64,000 nucleotides of DNA, taken from Moorella mulderi DSM 14980. GTDB taxonomy: Bacteria; Bacillota; DSM-521; Neomoorellales; Neomoorellaceae. Every line of letters begins with the position of its first letter. The stretch's first letter is position 1. The stretch lies in the NCBI RefSeq assembly GCF_001594015.1, contig NZ_LTBC01000008.1:34976-98975 (forward strand), read 5' to 3'. The notes under the pieces were generated by a model. It made no database searches. It was not told the origin of the DNA and saw only the letters and a program-made list of their open reading frames with translations. Shown here piece after piece: positions 9,069-15,972 of the stretch. A program made the translations under genes and the position numbers.

Positions 9069-9293
9069 TTAACCCTTCTCAATTACAACTTCCCAGATGC
9101 CGTTGGCCACCCCCCTGACCTCGACGCGGTACCCCATTTTTTGCACTGTTTCGGCCAGGGATTGGCTGGTGCAACTGTGGTCACTGGTAACAATGAGAAT
9201 ATCGCCCCGGGCCAGTTGTTTGAGCTTGACCTTTGTGCGCACAATCGGTATCGGGCACATTTCCCCGCATGTATCCAACCGGTAAACAGCCAT
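9069..9293 (-). CDS. TusA/SirA-family sulfurtransferase
   Basis: This 74-residue protein reads MAVYRLDTCGEMCPIPIVRT and has the CPxP active-site cysteine of TusA proteins, then the compact beta-alpha fold. TusA proteins carry persulfide sulfur between partners. The start at 9293 is preferred over an ATG at 9311 because only it has an AGGA ribosome site at proper spacing. It lies beyond the LysR gene, on the same strand as the YeeE transporter, and probably receives sulfur from it. Confidence 0.85.
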   Translation of the reverse strand: MAVYRLDTCGEMCPIPIVRTKVKLKQLARGDILIVTSDHSCTSQSLAETVQKMGYRVEVRGVANGIWEVVIEKG

Positions 9294-9466
9294 ACCAGTT
9301 CCTGCTTCCATAATGTTTTTATACGTTTCAGCTTAAAATTAAATTCGCTACCGACCCATTGAATCCTGCCGCCAGTTAAGGCCACTCTAAATTCCCCTAT
9401 GACGTTTCTTAGATTATTCTGACAAGCATGGAAATGTGGACGAAGATGACCCGGTCCAGGCTATTT

Positions 9467-10204
9467 TCAGGTTAGCTCTACAGGCACGGGATCGCTGAGG
9501 CGGGCCGCCGCTGGACTGATGCGGCAGCGGTAGGCGTAAACTTCGACCCCGGCATTTGCCGCCTCCCGCAAAGCCCGGGCAAAAAGGGGATCGGTGGCTT
9601 CATTAGGGGTAAAACTCGAGGCATCTTCCCGCTGGATTATGAATACCACCGCCGCCCGGTAACCCCTGGCCCGTAAAGCCATTAACTCCTGCAGGTGGCG
9701 GCTGCCGCGGCTAGTAGGGGCATCGGGGAAAAGGGCTACCCCTGCACCGGTCACCAAAGTTACTGATTTGACCTCAACATAACAGGGCGGTAGCCCCTCA
9801 CCATGCGGTCTCTCTTCCTGCTTCTCCCCGCCCACCGATAATAAAAAGTCCAGGCGGCTGGAGCCGGCCCGGACTTCAGACGCCAGCTGCCGGTAACCTT
9901 TGAAGGGGTCAAGCCTCCCGGCCTGGAAGGCGGCGGCAAAAAGGCGGTTGGGCAGGCGGCTGTCCAGGGAAATAAAGGTGCCGTCCCGGCGTAACAGGAC
10001 CACGTCGTAGGCAGTTTTCCGCCCCTCGCCGGGCCCTCCCGGAGCCAGGTAAAGCTCGGCCCCGGGCAGCAGCAATTCAGCCAGCCGCCCCGGGTCGGGC
10101 AGGAAGGCCGTTACCTGTTGCCCGGCCTTTTCCGCTATTACGGTAAAGCGGTTGGGCCGGGCCAGGAAACGGGCTTTAGTCAGGTTTTCAGGCAACTTGA
10201 CCAT
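9467..10204 (-). CDS. sfsA: SfsA family protein (sugar fermentation stimulation protein / putative nuclease)
   Basis: The protein has 245 residues and the SfsA features: N-terminal RFLARPNRFTVIAE, an OB-like segment FLPDPGRLAELLLPGAEL, then the nuclease-like core with RLDFLL, CYVEVKSVTL and PDAPTSRG. SfsA has been described as a DNA-binding protein affecting maltose genes and carries a PD-(D/E)xK-like core; its role in this group is unknown. It stands alone, next to the left boundary of the tRNA-Ala element. Confidence 0.9.
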   Translation of the reverse strand: MVKLPENLTKARFLARPNRFTVIAEKAGQQVTAFLPDPGRLAELLLPGAELYLAPGGPGEGRKTAYDVVLLRRDGTFISLDSRLPNRLFAAAFQAGRLDPFKGYRQLASEVRAGSSRLDFLLSVGGEKQEERPHGEGLPPCYVEVKSVTLVTGAGVALFPDAPTSRGSRHLQELMALRARGYRAAVVFIIQREDASSFTPNEATDPLFARALREAANAGVEVYAYRCRISPAAARLSDPVPVELT

Positions 10205-10300
10205 AAAAAATCCCTGCCCTCCGGAAGCTATGCTGCTCTGGCTCTTACCCTTTGCTCACTACCCATACCGCACCTAAAAAACGTCAAGCCCGGTGGTAAA

Positions 10301-10328
10301 AATAAAAATGCCACATCACTCTGCGGCA
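10301..10328 (-). terminator. Ancestral terminator of the tRNA-Ala transcript
   Basis: On the minus strand a hairpin with TGCC/GGCA arms, extended past one mismatch, is followed by TTTTTATT. It sits directly downstream of the tRNA-Ala 3' half remnant in tRNA orientation. It therefore looks like the original tRNA terminator, left behind when the element inserted into the tRNA 3' end. Confidence 0.5.
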
Positions 10329-10334
10329 CTTTTG

Positions 10335-10388
10335 CTTTTCTGGTGGAGCTAAGGGGAGTCGAACTCCTGACCTCTTGAATGCCATTCA
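10335..10388 (-). repeat. tRNA-Ala(GGC) 3' half, left attachment-site copy
   Basis: These 54 bases repeat 12748-12801 with one mismatch (position 10365), covering the anticodon region through the T-arm, acceptor and CCA plus six bases outside. The 5' half of a tRNA is missing, so it is not a functional tRNA. This is the duplication left when a tyrosine-recombinase element integrates into a tRNA 3' end. Confidence 0.85.
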
Positions 10389-10556
10389 GACTACGGCCAT
10401 TTCAAGATGTCCACCAGGATTTACTTGGTACCGCAAAACCTAGTAATTACAAGGCTCCCCAGCCAGGGACGTTTTGTCACGTCCACAAAAATCCCGCTCG
10501 ATCCGGTAAGTATGTGAACTAAATGTGAACAACTTTTTTGACGGACCGAAACCTGT

Positions 10557-10648
10557 TTAATCATTTCCCGCCGCGTTCCTATCAGCCACACCGCCAGTCA
10601 CATGGCGGGTCCTAGCCGACGGCTGACGGCCGGCAGACGGGTAGAACC
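10557..10648. repeat. Copy A of a diverged, about 100-bp structured repeat
   Basis: The segment shares blocks with 11992-12098, including CCGCCGCGT, ATCAGCCAC, TGGCGG and the longer GCCGACGGCTGACGGCCGG. The last block is nearly self-complementary, so a folded RNA or small mobile sequence is possible. It lies downstream of the PIN toxin gene. I do not recognise the family. The rest of the 10389-10663 gap holds no gene. Confidence 0.6.
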
Positions 10649-10663
10649 CGCATAAGCTAAGGC

Positions 10664-11086
10664 TCAAGGTAAAATTTCCAGCCCGCTTTGCCTGCCCGCC
10701 TCACGAAAATGCTCATCAAAAGCAAAAGCCCGCCGGCAGTTTAATAAGCGCATAGTAGCTATAGAAATACAGTCCACCACTCCCCAGGTCTTATCCTGGT
10801 AATCAAAGAATATTTTCAGCCCGGCTTTCTCCATTATCCGGCTAACCCTTACAAGTTTAACTAACCGCTGGTTATTCAATACTCCCCAGAGCTCCAATGT
10901 TTTTTTTAAACCCATCCGGCTTTTTATCAAAGAAAGAGCTTCATAGGCTACCCAAGTAGTCGTAAATAAAGGGGTTTTCCCGGCTAAAAGCTCGCGGTAA
11001 AGTTCTTGAGCAACAAAGTGATAATCATCCCTTCGGTTGGTTATGGCAATCCAAGCCGAGGCATCAACAAAAACGGCCCTGCTCAT
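10664..11086 (-). CDS. PIN-domain ribonuclease toxin (VapC-like)
   Basis: This 140-residue protein opens SRAVFVDASAWIAITNRRD, giving the first PIN acidic residue in DASAW. It continues with an acidic position in YEALSLI, then WGVVDCISIATM and AFAFDEHF for the remaining active-site acids. Such proteins cut RNA and arrest growth unless held by the antitoxin. Its ATG overlaps the end of the upstream antitoxin gene by 4 bp, the standard toxin-antitoxin layout. It is cargo of the tRNA-Ala element. Confidence 0.85.
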   Translation of the reverse strand: MSRAVFVDASAWIAITNRRDDYHFVAQELYRELLAGKTPLFTTTWVAYEALSLIKSRMGLKKTLELWGVLNNQRLVKLVRVSRIMEKAGLKIFFDYQDKTWGVVDCISIATMRLLNCRRAFAFDEHFREAGRQSGLEILP

Positions 11087-11313
11087 CGTTTCCCCTCATA
11101 GAGATAACGGCGAAAGTTTTTCGCCATATCCCGCGGGCCTGCGCCTATACCTATTATTTTTAAGGCCTGCTCTATATCCTCTGCACTTCTGTCCACAGGT
11201 TGAGATAATTCTTTTCTTAAGAGATCCACTTCCATTTCAGAATTAAATTTTCTTTCCAGGTTATTTACCCTTGCTTCCAGCTCATTAAGCCTTTGCTCGA
11301 GGCCCACTGGCAC
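11083..11313 (-). CDS. Probable antitoxin partner of the PIN toxin
   Basis: This 76-residue protein begins with a heptad-like coiled coil (LEQRLNELEARVNNLERKF) followed by a charged segment ending NFRRYLYEGKR. No DNA-binding fold is obvious. The 4-bp overlap with the PIN gene and the small size make an antitoxin role likely; the family is not one I can name. The C-terminal segment probably wraps the toxin. Confidence 0.65.
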   Translation of the reverse strand: MPVGLEQRLNELEARVNNLERKFNSEMEVDLLRKELSQPVDRSAEDIEQALKIIGIGAGPRDMAKNFRRYLYEGKR

Positions 11314-11415
11314 TCCCCCCTTGGCACATTACTTTACTTTAAATATATCACGTTTCATTCCTCTATACAGCCATCTGCCATAGCTCTTTAAAAAACGCAA
11401 GCAAATACAGAAAAA

Positions 11416-11769
11416 TTATAGCTCGACCCCTTCGCTTTCAATAGCCCTGCGTAAAGATTCGCGGCAGTCTTCCGGGTCAACCAGGTCAACTTTAAACTTT
11501 TCACTAAGACCCGTCACCTCCCCCACTGCGGCGTAGAACCGGTCGTATGGGATGCCCCACGCCGCCAGATCAACATCGGACCAGCGTGTAAAGCGGGAAC
11601 GATCAACCAAGGAGCCGAAGGCCACCACTTTTTGGGCACCATATCGCTCTTTTAAGATGGCCGCAGCTCTGGTAGCAACCTGCCAGGCTTCTTTATAACG
11701 CTCGGTTAGGGAGGGGTCAGGTTTTGAAAAATCGTCGGTAAAAGACAGTTCTTCAGGTTGGGTACCCAT
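11416..11769 (-). CDS. MNT-family minimal nucleotidyltransferase (copy 1)
   Basis: This 117-residue protein contains the nucleotidyltransferase signature VVAFGSLVDRSRFTRWSDVDLAAWG, with the G-S pair and two aspartates of the SDxDL motif. MNT proteins often act with HEPN ribonucleases, AMPylating and silencing them. No HEPN gene is adjacent here. A close paralogue lies at 21650-22024 in the second island, and the similarity extends through the upstream sequence (AATTTAAGTATACCACAG), so promoter and gene were copied together. Confidence 0.8.
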   Translation of the reverse strand: MGTQPEELSFTDDFSKPDPSLTERYKEAWQVATRAAAILKERYGAQKVVAFGSLVDRSRFTRWSDVDLAAWGIPYDRFYAAVGEVTGLSEKFKVDLVDPEDCRESLRRAIESEGVEL

Positions 11770-11991
11770 ATTTTAGCCCCCTGCTAAAATAGCTTTATGT
11801 AGCCTCGTCCCTCATCCTCTTTCCCGCAATCTAGTAATTTAAGTATACCACAGGTTAATTATATTATGGAGTTATTTTCCACCGCTTGAACCGGTTATCT
11901 CGCAAACGGGATCCAGAAACTGTCCATTTTAAGCGAGTATATGAACCATAAGGAAACAGGGATCTACAAAAAAGCCGGCCGGGAAAGGTCT

Positions 11992-12098
11992 TTAAGGATT
12001 TACCGCCGCGTGCCGGAGGGTTGTGGTCATCAGCCACCCCCTCAGGCAGCTGGCGGATCCCGGCCGACGGCTGACGGCCGGAAGGCCGGGTGGCACCA
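11992..12098. repeat. Copy B of the diverged, about 100-bp structured repeat
   Basis: This is the second copy of the sequence at 10557-10648. The best conserved block is GCCGACGGCTGACGGCCGG. It carries about 11 extra bases in its left third. It lies upstream of the MNT gene, near the other end of the same element. Confidence 0.6.
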
Positions 12099-12171
12099 GC
12101 GGTCAAAAAACGGCGTCATGCCCTATCATAACTAACGGGCTATGGGTAGCTGACCTGCGCCCTCTCCCGAA

Positions 12172-12331
12172 GCGGCCCGCAGGGCCGCGAAGGGAGTGGG
12201 CGCGTATATTTGCCCCGGAGCCGGCGCGGAGCAGAGCCGGGCCGGAGCGGGGGCCGGGCCGCAGGCCCGGCCGGGTGGAGGCCGGCGGCAGCGGAGCGCG
12301 GGCGGAGGGGTCTGGGCGCCGTAAGGCGCCC
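12172..12331. other. G+C-rich segment with three perfect hairpins
   Basis: Three perfect stems occur in 160 bp: GCGGCCC-GCA-GGGCCGC (12172-12188), GGCCGGGCC-GCA-GGCCCGGCC (12252-12272) and GGGCGCC-GTAA-GGCGCCC (12314-12331). The whole 11770-12490 stretch has no convincing gene. The hairpins may belong to an element origin, transfer site or structured RNA, but I recognise none. Confidence 0.5.
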
Positions 12332-12491
12332 GATAAAAGGAAGAAAACTTGCAGCATTAATTCCCTAACACATGAAACGCTCTCCCCGGCGCCAATGGGT
12401 GGGAGGGTTGGGGTTCTTTTGCGGCAGGCCGATTGTCAGGGCCAGCCAGACCTGTCGCCCGGATCAAGGGTCGGGAGGGCGCGGCCGACTA

Positions 12492-12647
12492 AAAAAGGTG
12501 AGCGCCTGGCTGGGCCACGCCAACGCCGGGTTCACCTACCGGGTGTACCACCACTACCTGCCGGAAAAGCTCGATGACCGGGAAGCGGAGCGGCTCAACA
12601 CCTTCCTCTTCGGCAGCGGCGACACAAAAAAGGCCGGCAGTTCGTAA
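12492..12647 (+). pseudogene. Tyrosine integrase C-terminal fragment (copy 1)
   Basis: About 50 codons remain, reading VSAWLGHANAGFTYRVYHHY and then LPEKLDDREAERL. This includes the second histidine of the catalytic set (LGHA) and the nucleophilic tyrosine in RVYHHY. The arginine and HxxR parts are absent and the upstream reading frame is unrelated. It ends about 100 bp from the tRNA-Ala 3' end, as expected for the integrase of the element inserted there. A closely similar copy lies at 22707-22981. Confidence 0.8.
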
Positions 12648-12680
12648 CTGCCAGCGTTAGAGGTTGCAGGTGAACAAAAT

Positions 12681-12720
12681 GTGAACAGCTTCCTGTTTCT
12701 GTCAACAGGAAGCTGTTCAC
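12681..12720 (+). terminator. Integrase 3' hairpin, copy 1
   Basis: A perfect 17-bp inverted repeat, GTGAACAGCTTCCTGTT with its complement, has a six-base loop. Nearly the same hairpin recurs at 23016-23055 and 41837-41872, each time between an integrase end and a tRNA 3' end. There is no strong T-tract, so a recombination role is as possible as termination. Confidence 0.65.
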
Positions 12721-12753
12721 GGTTCCGAAAACCCTTGCATTGCTTTCCTTTTC

Positions 12754-12829
<76 letters not shown>

Positions 12830-12841
12830 ACGGCACTGTTA

Positions 12842-12870
12842 ATTATACTGGCCCCTGACCTGTTTGTCAA
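12842..12870 (-). promoter_or_regulatory. Promoter of tRNA-Ala(GGC)
   Basis: On the minus strand TTGACA (12870-12865) and TATAAT (12847-12842) are separated by exactly 17 bp, ending about 12 bp before the tRNA 5' end. This is a consensus sigma-A promoter. Confidence 0.9.
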
Positions 12871-12888
12871 GGGCCAGCTGGATAATCT

Positions 12889-13371
12889 TTATTCTCCCTC
12901 ATCCAGGTATAAAACTTCTCCCTTGGTATCATAGCCGATAATCTCGGCAAAGCGGCCCCAGTCGACGACGGTTTTAAACAGGAGTTCGGCATCCTCATCA
13001 GACATCCGGCGGGCAAAGCGGCTGATAACCTGATCCCGCCGCACCTGCCGGCCACGCCTGGAATTAATTAGCTGCAGGACCTCTCTAAAGACCGGCAACT
13101 GCTGCAACCGGCCGGCAATTATATTTTTCCGTTCGTTGATGTCAGCATTGAGCAACTGGGTGCCCAGACCGGTCAGGGTAATATCGCCATTGGTAGTTTC
13201 AATAAGGCCCAGCACCTTAGCTGCCTCTATGACCGGTCCGATATCATCCAATTCCATCGAAAGACTGCTGGCCAGTTTAAAGATATCTTCCCTCCCCCGG
13301 ACATCCTCCAGCATTTCGAGCAGGCCAATGACCATCCCTATACCTACCTGGGGTAAAGGCCCAGCGTCCAC
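12889..13371 (-). CDS. Stand-alone AAA-associated C-terminal domain protein of NitT/TauT-type ABC systems
   Basis: This 160-residue protein (PLPQVGIGMVIGLLEMLEDV..., then DIFKLASSLSMELDDIGPVIEAA and RFAEIIGYD) matches the domain usually fused to the C-terminus of nitrate/sulfonate-type ABC ATPases. Here it is a separate protein, probably using the GTG at 13371. The matching ATPase and permease are at 15206-17703 on the same strand, with citrate synthase inserted between in the opposite direction. It may be a regulatory part of that transporter. Confidence 0.7.
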   Translation of the reverse strand: MDAGPLPQVGIGMVIGLLEMLEDVRGREDIFKLASSLSMELDDIGPVIEAAKVLGLIETTNGDITLTGLGTQLLNADINERKNIIAGRLQQLPVFREVLQLINSRRGRQVRRDQVISRFARRMSDEDAELLFKTVVDWGRFAEIIGYDTKGEVLYLDEGE

Positions 13372-13685
13372 CGTGGCTATGACCCCCTATTGGATACCAA
13401 CTTCAGGTACCACTATTTTATCATATTATACCAGATCTTAGAACAGAATTCAGCACCTAATAAGAACTTTTATGCCTGGGATACAGCTATAAAAACTGCT
13501 TCCTGGCGACAGCTTAAAGTATTTCTCCCCCAGGTTCTGCCAGGAGGGATCAACAAAACAAGCTTTTTGCCTTACAGGGCAACGTATGACTAATTTTTCT
13601 CCATCCAAAAAAGGAAAATAAGCTTTGGTGAAGAATATAAAGAGGATAAATAACTTTACCCGTTTAGTAGAAAGGATGTTTTAAC
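13372..13685. other. Gap upstream of citrate synthase
   Basis: I see no gene here. It contains a weak dyad (TCCTGGC at 13501-13507, GCCAGGA at 13539-13545) and A+T-rich DNA that should hold the citrate synthase promoter. AGAAAGGATG just before 13686 is its ribosome site. Confidence 0.5.
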
Positions 13686-15038
13686 ATGCAAATAGATGGC
13701 TTGACCTACCTGGATCGACTTGCCCTGCTGGCTGAAAAAAATAACTACATCGAGCCGGATTTATATGAGAAGTATAATGTCAAACGGGGCCTGCGTAACA
13801 GCGACGGTACCGGTGTCCTGGTGGGCCTGACCGAGATCGGCGAAGTCCACGGCTACATTCTCGATGAGGGCGAGAGAATCCCCGATCAGGGGCGGCTGCT
13901 CTACCGGGGCATCGACATCTGGGATATTGTCAAAGGTTTCCAGAAGGAAGGGCGCTATGGGTTCGAGGAAGTTTGTTATCTATTGCTTTTTGGCGAGTTA
14001 CCTGACCGGCAATGGCTGGAGGAATTTACAAATCTCCTTGCTGAAAACCGGTGCCTCCCTGATGGATTTGTTGAAGACATGATTTTAAAAGCCCCCAGCA
14101 ATGATATCATGAATAAATTAGCCAGGAGCGTTTTAGCTTCTTATTCCTATGATAAAAACCCGGATGATTTAAGTATCAAAAACGTCGTCAGGCAAAGTAT
14201 TGAGCTGATTGCCCGCTTCCCCATCATGGTGGCCTACGGTTACCAGGCTAAAGTCCATTTTTATGAAAATCAAAGTTTGTATATTCACCTGCCGCGAAAA
14301 GAACTGAGCACGGCCGAAAATTTCCTGTACATGATCAGGCCTGACAACCACTACACCCGCCTGGAAGCCGAACTGCTGGACCTGGCCCTGGTGCTCCATG
14401 CCGAGCACGGCGGCGGCAACAACTCGACCTTTACCGTCCATGTGGTCTCTTCAACGGGAACCGATATCTATTCGGTTATTGCGGCAGCAGTGGGTTCTTT
14501 AAAGGGTCCAAAACACGGCGGCGCCAATATTAAGGTAATGGAAATGATCGATGATATAAAGACAAATGTGAGGGACTGGGCCGATGAGGAGGAAATCAAA
14601 TACTACCTGACTAAAATTCTAAATAAGGAAGCCTTTGATAAAAAGGGATTGATCTATGGCCTCGGCCATGCTGTTTATACCCTGTCTGATCCCCGGGCTG
14701 TTTTATTGAAAAACAAGGCTGCTGAACTGGCCAGAGAGAAAAACATGGAAGAAGAATTTGGCCTCTACTTGACCATTGAAAAGGTGGCGCCGGAATTATT
14801 TGCCGCGAAAAAGGGTACCGAAAAGATTATCGCTCCCAATGTGGACTTCTATTCCGGCTTTGTCTATAAGATGTTAAATATTCCCGTCGAACTTTATACG
14901 CCAATTTTTGCCATAGCCAGAATCTCCGGCTGGTGTGCCCACCTGCTGGAAGAGCTGGTGAGCGGGGGCAGGATTATCAGGCCCGCCTACAAAAATGTGA
15001 TAGGTAAAAGAAAGTATATTCCCCTGGAGCAAAGGTAA
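13686..15038 (+). CDS. Citrate synthase family enzyme
   Basis: The 450-residue protein carries the catalytic set of the citrate/2-methylcitrate synthase family: histidine in LHAEHGGGNNSTFT, histidine in GLGHAVYTL and aspartate in NVDFYSGFVY. It condenses acetyl-CoA (or propionyl-CoA) with oxaloacetate. HAEHGG replaces the more usual HADHGG. The N-terminus is longer than in the E. coli type and resembles clostridial enzymes. It is monocistronic, with a ribosome site at 13672-13678 and a terminator at 15099. It could in principle supply the methylcitrate synthase missing from the 45-60 kb cluster, but there is no positional link. Confidence 0.88.
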   Translation: MQIDGLTYLDRLALLAEKNNYIEPDLYEKYNVKRGLRNSDGTGVLVGLTEIGEVHGYILDEGERIPDQGRLLYRGIDIWDIVKGFQKEGRYGFEEVCYLLLFGELPDRQWLEEFTNLLAENRCLPDGFVEDMILKAPSNDIMNKLARSVLASYSYDKNPDDLSIKNVVRQSIELIARFPIMVAYGYQAKVHFYENQSLYIHLPRKELSTAENFLYMIRPDNHYTRLEAELLDLALVLHAEHGGGNNSTFTVHVVSSTGTDIYSVIAAAVGSLKGPKHGGANIKVMEMIDDIKTNVRDWADEEEIKYYLTKILNKEAFDKKGLIYGLGHAVYTLSDPRAVLLKNKAAELAREKNMEEEFGLYLTIEKVAPELFAAKKGTEKIIAPNVDFYSGFVYKMLNIPVELYTPIFAIARISGWCAHLLEELVSGGRIIRPAYKNVIGKRKYIPLEQR

Positions 15039-15098
15039 ATTGCCTTTGCTAGAAAGGGTTTTAAGGTGGCTAGGGGGTTTTTTATCCGTCTAACAACT

Positions 15099-15132
15099 AA
15101 AAAGGGGACGGTGGTGATCCGGCCCCTTTTTT
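15099..15132. terminator. Terminator after citrate synthase
   Basis: AAAAGGGG and CCCCTTTT form a stem around a loop of about 15 nt, followed by TTTTTTTAATTTTT on the plus strand. The A-rich left arm makes it possibly bidirectional, also serving the minus-strand ABC genes. Confidence 0.75.
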
Positions 15133-15139
15133 TAATTTT

Positions 15140-15180
15140 TGACCTCTTGAATGCCATTCAAGCGTTTTCCAATAGCGCCA
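15140..15180 (-). repeat. tRNA-Ala anticodon-arm fragment
   Basis: Bases 15140-15164 are identical to 25 bases of tRNA-Ala(GGC) (12781-12805), covering the anticodon stem-loop and variable region. Similarity decays through the D-arm to GGCGCTAT at the acceptor side. The T-arm and 3' acceptor are missing. It may be a rotted tRNA duplicate or an old attachment site. Confidence 0.6.
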
Positions 15181-15205
15181 TCCAAAGCAAAGCCTATACC
15201 CGGTC

Positions 15206-15967
15206 CTAGAATAAAAGGGAGTATATCTTATCCGTAACCCGGGCGAAGGCTTCATCCTTCATATTGCGCGGGCGGGGCAGGTCTACCCTGACATCGGCCA
15301 GTATCCGGGCCGGCCTTTTCGATAACACAATCACCCGGTCGGCCATAAAAACGGCTTCCTCAATGCCGTGGGTCACCATGAAGACCGACTTGACGGGCAA
15401 CGTTACATCCAGCCACAGGTCCAGTAGTTCCTCCCGCAGGTTCTGGGCCGTAAAGGCGTCAAGGGCGGAAAAGGGTTCATCCATGCAGAGGAGTTCCGGT
15501 TCCATGGTCAGGGCCCGGGCAATGCCCACCCGTTGTTTCATGCCGCCGGAAAGCTCCCGCGGGTAAGCCTCTTCAAAACCATCCAGGCCCACCTTATCAA
15601 TATATTTACTGGCAATGGCCTCCCTTTCCGGCCGGGGTATACCTTGAGCTTCCAGGCCCAGGGCTACGTTACCCATGACCGTCAGCCAGGGCAACAGGGC
15701 AAAGGACTGGAAGACCATGGCCATTTTGTCCATGACGCCGTTAACTTCCTGGCCGCGGTAAAAAATCTGCCCCCGGGACGGCCGGTCCAGGCCGACAACC
15801 ATCCTCAGCAGGGTGCTCTTACCAGAACCCGACGGGCCTACCAGGCAGACAAATTCACCTTTATTTATGGTAAAAGAAATATCATTAAGGACCGTCAGGG
15901 ACCGGTTGGCATCGGTATAGGTTTTAAAAACATGACTGACTTCAAGCAGTAAGGCCAGGGACACCAC
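15206..15967 (-). CDS. ABC transporter ATPase, NitT/TauT (SsuB/NrtD-like) family
   Basis: The 253 residues include Walker A GPSGSGKSTL, Q-loop MVFQSFALLPW, signature LSGGMKQRVGIARAL and Walker B LLCMDEPFSALD. The sequence groups with nitrate/sulfonate/bicarbonate importers. It lies 5 bp after the double-permease gene and under the same M-box leader. Its usual C-terminal AAA-associated domain is absent and may be supplied by the separate protein at 12889-13371. No substrate-binding protein is encoded nearby. Confidence 0.88.
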   Translation of the reverse strand: MVSLALLLEVSHVFKTYTDANRSLTVLNDISFTINKGEFVCLVGPSGSGKSTLLRMVVGLDRPSRGQIFYRGQEVNGVMDKMAMVFQSFALLPWLTVMGNVALGLEAQGIPRPEREAIASKYIDKVGLDGFEEAYPRELSGGMKQRVGIARALTMEPELLCMDEPFSALDAFTAQNLREELLDLWLDVTLPVKSVFMVTHGIEEAVFMADRVIVLSKRPARILADVRVDLPRPRNMKDEAFARVTDKIYSLLF

Positions 15968-15972
15968 CCCCT

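Noticed and set aside
10335..10440. A second functional tRNA-Ala
   Set aside because: Only the 3' half matches; no 5' acceptor or D-arm can be folded. It is an attachment-site remnant.
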